A model generated the notes under the pieces. That model searched no databases. It had not been told where the DNA came from and was given only the letters and a program-made list of their open reading frames with translations. Source: SIG603 sp964370115 (GTDB taxonomy: Bacteria > Bacillota > Clostridia > Oscillospirales > Acutalibacteraceae). Taken from it: a stretch of 64,000 nucleotides of DNA. The position numbers were made by a program, and so were the translations under genes. Positions 60,233 through 64,000 of this stretch are shown piece after piece (the first letter of the stretch is position 1; each line of letters begins with the position of its first letter). The stretch lies in assembly GCA_964370115.1 (NCBI GenBank), contig CAYJIA010000003.1:14933-78932 (forward strand), read 5' to 3'.

Positions 60233-61266
60233 ATGAAAATTACAGCACTTAGAATGGAGCGTCAGCATTTAATCGACAAGGCAAACGAGGAAGAGTATCT
60301 CGCACTTTACCGTGATACACAGCCTGGTCAAAATGTATATTGGAACGGTTTTGGCGACCCTCCGTCGATAAGTTTTAGAGCGGATTTTGACGATATCGAA
60401 TTTAATCGCAGTCGCCAAGAAAGAAGGGAGCTTTTAAAAGGGCGATTTGTAGGCGGTAATTTAGGGTGGATTACTCCAGAAGATTTAGAACTTTTTGTAG
60501 CTTTATATAGAAAACCCCTCACAAAAATTAACGAAAAACAAGAGTATATTTTAAAACTCATAAATAATGAAGGCCCTTTAAATATTCAGCAGATTAAAGA
60601 AATAAGCGGAATGCTTGTGAAGGAAATTACGCCTGTTTTACATAGATTACAAGAGGCTTTTTTGATTTATGAAGACCAATATGACGGCGAGTGGGACAGG
60701 GCGTGGTATCGCTTTGAGGAGATGTTCCCCGATGTGAATTTTCAAAAATATTCGCTCGTAGAAGCCTTGAAAATTGTTATAAAAAGATTTGCGTACCGAA
60801 ATGTAATTATTGATGAAAATATGGTGAAATCCTTTTACAAACTGCCCGTAAAAGCCATAAAATCAGCTATCGACGAGCTGTTAACTCAGGAAGTTTTAGT
60901 AAAATATGAAGATATGTTTATCTTAAAAACAGATTTAGAGGTATTAGAAAATTATCAAGCAAAAGAGATGAGCTTTGTGTATCCACTTCACCGTAATGAC
61001 TTTTTGTATAAATCAAACGAACATATTTTAAAAGAGAAATTTACCCATTTAACCGATAAACTACCATATGACCACGATTTTTTACAGTATTTATTGATTG
61101 ACGGTGAAATCCGTGGCGCTACAGTAGGACATTTCAGAAACGGCCCTTATGACTTAAATGATGTGGTTTTAGATTTGCCGATTGAAACTGCAAATTTAAG
61201 AAAAGACGAGATAATAAAAGCTATTTCAAGTGTGAATTATGGAAAAGTTCCTGTAAGGTTTATGGG
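60233..61266 (+). CDS. AlkZ-related winged-helix protein (3' end lost in gap)
   Basis: At least 344 residues. ITALRMERQHLIDKA at the start and repeated winged-helix-like segments (NIQQIKEISGMLVKEITPVLHRL near residue 118; KSFYKLPVKAIKSAIDEL near 205) recall the HTH_42/AlkZ DNA-glycosylase family; LLIDGEIRGATVGHF near 285 fits its beta-barrel part. I do not see the QxQ/QxD catalytic motif of AlkZ, so it may be a non-catalytic relative. The gap removes the C-terminus; the frame through the Ns is not real. Confidence 0.5.
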
Positions 61267-61366
61267 NNNNNNNNNNNNNNNNNNNNNNNNNNNNNNNNNN
61301 NNNNNNNNNNNNNNNNNNNNNNNNNNNNNNNNNNNNNNNNNNNNNNNNNNNNNNNNNNNNNNNNNN
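61267..61366. other. assembly gap of 100 N
   Basis: Exactly 100 N, truncating the AlkZ-related gene. True size and content are unknown. Confidence 0.99.
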
Positions 61367-61413
61367 CATAGAATAACTATACTATAATAGAATTTGTAAA
61401 GGAGCGTAAGTTT

Positions 61414-62265
61414 ATGATTATACAAAATGTCGGAAATAAAAATGTTTTAAATACGCAAATGCAAAACTTGGGTTTGGGAAATATTGTAAATAAAATAAAC
61501 GAAAATGTAGGACAAAAGAAAAATTATGATATTTTGGAATTAAGCGAAAAAGCCTTGGAGCTTTTGAAAGAAAAAAGTGAAGAAAAGGCGAGCGAAAAAG
61601 AGCCTGTAATAAACTATGAAAATTCTGAAACAGTAAAAAGCACACGTTGGGGAGTACACACCAAGGCTGAGTTTGCCGAAATGTCGTTTAACAGTCAGAG
61701 AAACGACCTCAAAACTTTTTCAGACCAAATTGATTACGCAAAATCAAAACTTGAGTTCACTATGGAGAAAATAACCGAGCTTGAAAATTATTTAAGCGGT
61801 GCGGCTCCTCACATAGACCCGAATATGACAAGGGAAACAGCCGAAGCCTATCTTCATAATTACAAGCAAAGCATTGTGCAAGACTTTAGCGACTTTACCA
61901 TCGGCAGAAGTCAATATCACGCAGATGAGTTTGATAAATTATCTGGTGGACTTGCATCAAAAGCCTTTGAAAACCCACTGCATTCACTAAATGCCGAAAG
62001 TTTAGGGCTCTCTAATCTGACAAGTGACCCCACAGAAATTATGAATGCGCTTGATAGTGCATCTAAAATAATTAATCAGCTGACAGAAAATTTAGAAAGC
62101 GCATTTGAGATAGCAACAGGCGGTAAAGGGTTTACAGAGCCTGCGAAAAGTCACAGCATTTTCGGTGCCGACTCAAGCCTTGATTTCTTTGCTTCTCAAA
62201 TGGAAAAGGGATATAAGATAATTAGCGGAAATTTAGAGCTTACGGGAGAAACTTTTGAGATTTGA
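61414..62265 (+). CDS. hypothetical protein with coiled-coil segments
   Basis: A 283-aa protein that I do not recognise. It has an Asn/Gln-rich start (MIIQNVGNKNVLNTQMQN), then YDILELSEKALELLKEK near residue 40, a short motif similar to the LSxxAxxL string seen in FlgM and other flagellar-type proteins, a helical region (DQIDYAKSKLEFTMEKITELENYL near 105, given by its heptad pattern) and a C-terminal helix (ASKIINQLTENLESAFEIATGG). No signal peptide, membrane helix or Cys. AAAGGAG precedes the ATG. Function unknown. Confidence 0.7.
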   Translation: MIIQNVGNKNVLNTQMQNLGLGNIVNKINENVGQKKNYDILELSEKALELLKEKSEEKASEKEPVINYENSETVKSTRWGVHTKAEFAEMSFNSQRNDLKTFSDQIDYAKSKLEFTMEKITELENYLSGAAPHIDPNMTRETAEAYLHNYKQSIVQDFSDFTIGRSQYHADEFDKLSGGLASKAFENPLHSLNAESLGLSNLTSDPTEIMNALDSASKIINQLTENLESAFEIATGGKGFTEPAKSHSIFGADSSLDFFASQMEKGYKIISGNLELTGETFEI

Positions 62266-62316
62266 AAATTAATAAAAAGTGGATAATGTGCAAACCTAAA
62301 ACATAGGAGGTAAATT

Positions 62317-63297
62317 ATGAGAATAGCTTTTTTTGATACTAAACCATATGATAAAAAATATTTTGAGATGTATAAAGAGGAATATAACCAAGAGATTAAA
62401 TTCCTTTCATCTAAATTAACGCCCGAAACTTCGCGCCTTGCAAAAGGCTATGATGCGGCTTGCGCCTTTGTTAATGCCGACATAAGCGAGGAGATTTTGG
62501 CAGACTTACACGACTGCGGGGTTAAATTGCTTTTACTGCGCTGTGCTGGATATAATAATGTTGACTTAAAGGCGGCGAAAAAGTATGGAATTACTGTTAT
62601 GCGAGTTCCAAGTTATTCGCCCGAGGCAGTAGCAGAGCACGCAATCGCACTGGTAATGGCTGCAAACAGAAGGGTTCATAAGGCGTATAACAGGGCACGT
62701 GAAAACGACTTTAGCCTGCAAGGTCTTGTAGGGCTCAACCTATATAAAAAGACCGCAGGAATAATAGGCACCGGTAAAATAGGTATAGCCATGATTAATA
62801 TTTGCAAGGGTTTTGGAATGAAAGTGCTAGCATACGATGCGTATCCAAATAAAGATTTAGACGTGGAATATGTATCTCTTGAAAAGCTTTTAAAGTGCTC
62901 GGACTTAATTTCTTTACACTGTCCGCTTTTAAAAGAAACTAAGCATATCATAAATAAAGACACGATAGAAAAAATGAAAGACGATGTGATTTTTGTTAAT
63001 ACTTCAAGGGGAGGACTTGTAAAAACCGAGGACTTAATCGAGGGGATTAAGGCGCAAAAATTCCACGCCGTAGCCTTAGACGTTTACGAAGAAGAGTCTT
63101 CGCTAGTATTTGATGACCATTCTGACAATATTTTAAACACGACGACCGTTGCAAGGCTTTTGTCATTTCCAAATGTGATACTTACATCACACCAAGGTTT
63201 CTTAACCGACGACGCACTTATGACCATAGCGGAAGTAACGCTTAAAAATGCCCAAGACTTTGAAAACGGCGCAGAGCTTGAAAATGAAGTAAGTTAA
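62317..63297 (+). CDS. ldhA: D-lactate dehydrogenase / 2-hydroxyacid dehydrogenase
   Basis: A 326-aa dehydrogenase: RCAGYNNVDLKAAKKYGI near residue 75, VPSYSPEAVAEHAIALVMA near 97, NAD-binding GIIGTGKIGIAM near 146, catalytic Arg in VNTSRGGLVKT near 230, DVYEEESS near 260 (Glu) and TSHQGFLTDDA near 292 (His). RCAGYNNVD and HQGF are typical of fermentative D-LDH. It reduces pyruvate to D-lactate with NADH. AGGAGG precedes the ATG. Confidence 0.92.
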   Translation: MRIAFFDTKPYDKKYFEMYKEEYNQEIKFLSSKLTPETSRLAKGYDAACAFVNADISEEILADLHDCGVKLLLLRCAGYNNVDLKAAKKYGITVMRVPSYSPEAVAEHAIALVMAANRRVHKAYNRARENDFSLQGLVGLNLYKKTAGIIGTGKIGIAMINICKGFGMKVLAYDAYPNKDLDVEYVSLEKLLKCSDLISLHCPLLKETKHIINKDTIEKMKDDVIFVNTSRGGLVKTEDLIEGIKAQKFHAVALDVYEEESSLVFDDHSDNILNTTTVARLLSFPNVILTSHQGFLTDDALMTIAEVTLKNAQDFENGAELENEVS

Positions 63298-63356
63298 CTA
63301 ATAAAATATAGAGAGCAACGGCAAATGTTAATATGCGTTGCTTGCAAAAATGGCCT

Positions 63357-63394
63357 GCTCCTCGTATAGTGTGGCTATACCAAAAAGGAGGTCA
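63357..63394 (+). promoter_or_regulatory. dyad that can mask the ribosome site of the XRE gene
   Basis: GTATAG-TGTGG-CTATAC (63364-63380) is a perfect 6-bp dyad; outside it CTCCT can pair with AGGAG of the AAAAAGGAGG ribosome site. Either an operator or a translation-controlling hairpin. Another stem AGCAACG...CGTTGCT (63323-63351) precedes it. Confidence 0.4.
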
Positions 63395-63399
63395 TAAAA

Positions 63400-63909
63400 A
63401 TGTTAAATGAAAATATTCAAACTATTCGAAAATCAAAAGGGCTGTCACAAGAGGAACTTGCCACAAGGCTAAATGTGGTGAGACAAACTATCTCAAAATG
63501 GGAAAAAGGTTTGTCGGTCCCCGACTCAGAAATGCTACTAAAAATATCACAGCATTTGGAAACGCCAGTGAGTACCCTGCTAGGTGAAACTCTTGCTGAG
63601 GAAAAAACAGACGATTTAAAAGTCATATCCGAAAAACTGGAGACAATTAATTTGAGATTTTCGCAAAAAGCTGTGCTAAGGCGAAAAATACTGCACTGGG
63701 CATTTATTTCAATAAGTGCAGTTATAGTGATAATTTTTCTAGCCCTATTTTTCCTAGCCAGTCCATATTCAGGATGGGATTACACAAGCGCCGAAACGGC
63801 AGTACTGGGGGTAGCCTTCCACTCGATAGAATGGCTGTTTGTAAGAATAGCGCCAATCGTCTTTATAGGGGCGGTAGTGGGAGCAGTTTTGACAAGTAAA
63901 AAGACATAA
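63400..63909 (+). CDS. XRE-family regulator with C-terminal membrane helices
   Basis: A 169-aa protein: N-terminal HTH (NIQTIRKSKGLSQEELATRL; VVRQTISKWEKGLSVPDSEM, typical of the YozG/Xre-like group), a charged linker, and two membrane helices (about 105-128 and 148-165). Membrane-linked XRE regulators usually sit beside a gene they control, which here would lie beyond the window. AAAGGAGG precedes the ATG. Confidence 0.87.
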   Translation: MLNENIQTIRKSKGLSQEELATRLNVVRQTISKWEKGLSVPDSEMLLKISQHLETPVSTLLGETLAEEKTDDLKVISEKLETINLRFSQKAVLRRKILHWAFISISAVIVIIFLALFFLASPYSGWDYTSAETAVLGVAFHSIEWLFVRIAPIVFIGAVVGAVLTSKKT

Positions 63910-63955
63910 ATATTCAAAGGGGGCTGTGACATAATTGTTATAATGCACAAAATTC

Positions 63956-63981
63956 GTAGGGGCGAACCTGCGTGTTCGCCC
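63956..63981. repeat. GTAGGGGC-type dispersed palindrome (copy 3)
   Basis: GTAGGGGCGAACCTGCGTGT then TCGCCC: a GGGCGAAC-CTGC-GTGTTCGCCC hairpin, related to 34318-34342 and 51342-51367. It is preceded by GGGGGCTGTGACATAA, which may belong to the same element. The window ends 19 bases later. Confidence 0.6.
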
Positions 63982-64000
63982 GAAACTAATGGTAAAATCC

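Noticed and set aside
61237..61425. Short frames spanning the second N run on both strands
   Set aside because: They exist only because N is read as an open codon.

Overview
The window looks like a draft or metagenome-assembled contig of an AT-rich, endospore-lineage Firmicute, most likely a Clostridia member (Lachnospirales-like; the family is a guess). Support: spoIIE and spoVT, a c-di-AMP receptor (darA), ricT, the gene order rimP-nusA-ylxR-ylxQ-infB-rbfA-nrnA-truB-ribF, a short clostridial 2[4Fe-4S] ferredoxin, a T-box leader, strong AAGGAGG-type ribosome sites, and frequent GTG/TTG starts. Two runs of exactly 100 N (20529-20628 and 61267-61366) are scaffold joins, and each truncates a gene.

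Layout. 1-7.1 kb: 3' end of ileS, hemW, mntP, a corA-type transporter behind a structured leader, a TIM-barrel isomerase, tcdA, a 57-aa protein and a B12-binding radical SAM enzyme. 7.2-8.75 kb: a tiny phage-like island (holin/XhlA-like protein, tail-fibre-like protein, Cys-rich protein) divergent from an XRE repressor, with operator-like TACG/CGTA repeats between them. 8.8-12.9 kb: pgsA, yihY, a second TIM-barrel isomerase, a DUF896 protein, a PHP phosphoesterase and a PD40 beta-propeller protein in one direction. 13-18.6 kb (minus strand): rsmI, trmN6, ferredoxin and a heterodimeric ABC exporter with a leader rich in inverted repeats. 18.9-24.8 kb: hemolysin III, a lysophospholipase-like hydrolase (cut by a gap), a cell-wall amidase, an alanine symporter, darA, holB and ricT. 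24.8-30.2 kb (minus): a five-gene unit of FG-GAP lipoprotein, response regulator, histidine kinase, yqhQ and prmC. 30.3-33.6 kb: rsmE, an SDR (ymfI-like), a 271-bp palindromic element and a two-domain PPK2.

33.7-42.4 kb holds spoVT and the conserved translation operon. 42.5-46.8 kb is an AraC-family regulator followed by a sugar ABC uptake system (binding protein and two permeases, no ATPase or enzyme). 47-51.3 kb holds a polysaccharide deacetylase, an unusual HTH-dynamin GTPase fusion and an ATP-grasp gene. 51.6-54.1 kb (minus) is a tryptophan-specific T-box driving an aminotransferase and trpS. 54.5-58.8 kb: spoIIE, trmB and single-chain serine dehydratase; then tRNA-Pro. 59.2-64 kb: a candidate small RNA, a methyltransferase, an AlkZ-related protein (cut by a gap), an orphan protein, D-lactate dehydrogenase and a membrane-linked XRE regulator.

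Most of the window is ordinary core genome. The parts that stand out are: the HTH-dynamin fusion with an internal Shine-Dalgarno exactly at the domain boundary and a 26-bp perfect palindrome upstream; the miniature phage-like island; the 271-bp multi-hairpin element; three copies of an AGGTTCACGC hairpin repeat with compensatory changes; the corA leader; and the Trp T-box placed ahead of an aminotransferase. All function calls come from reading motifs by eye; no database search was possible.
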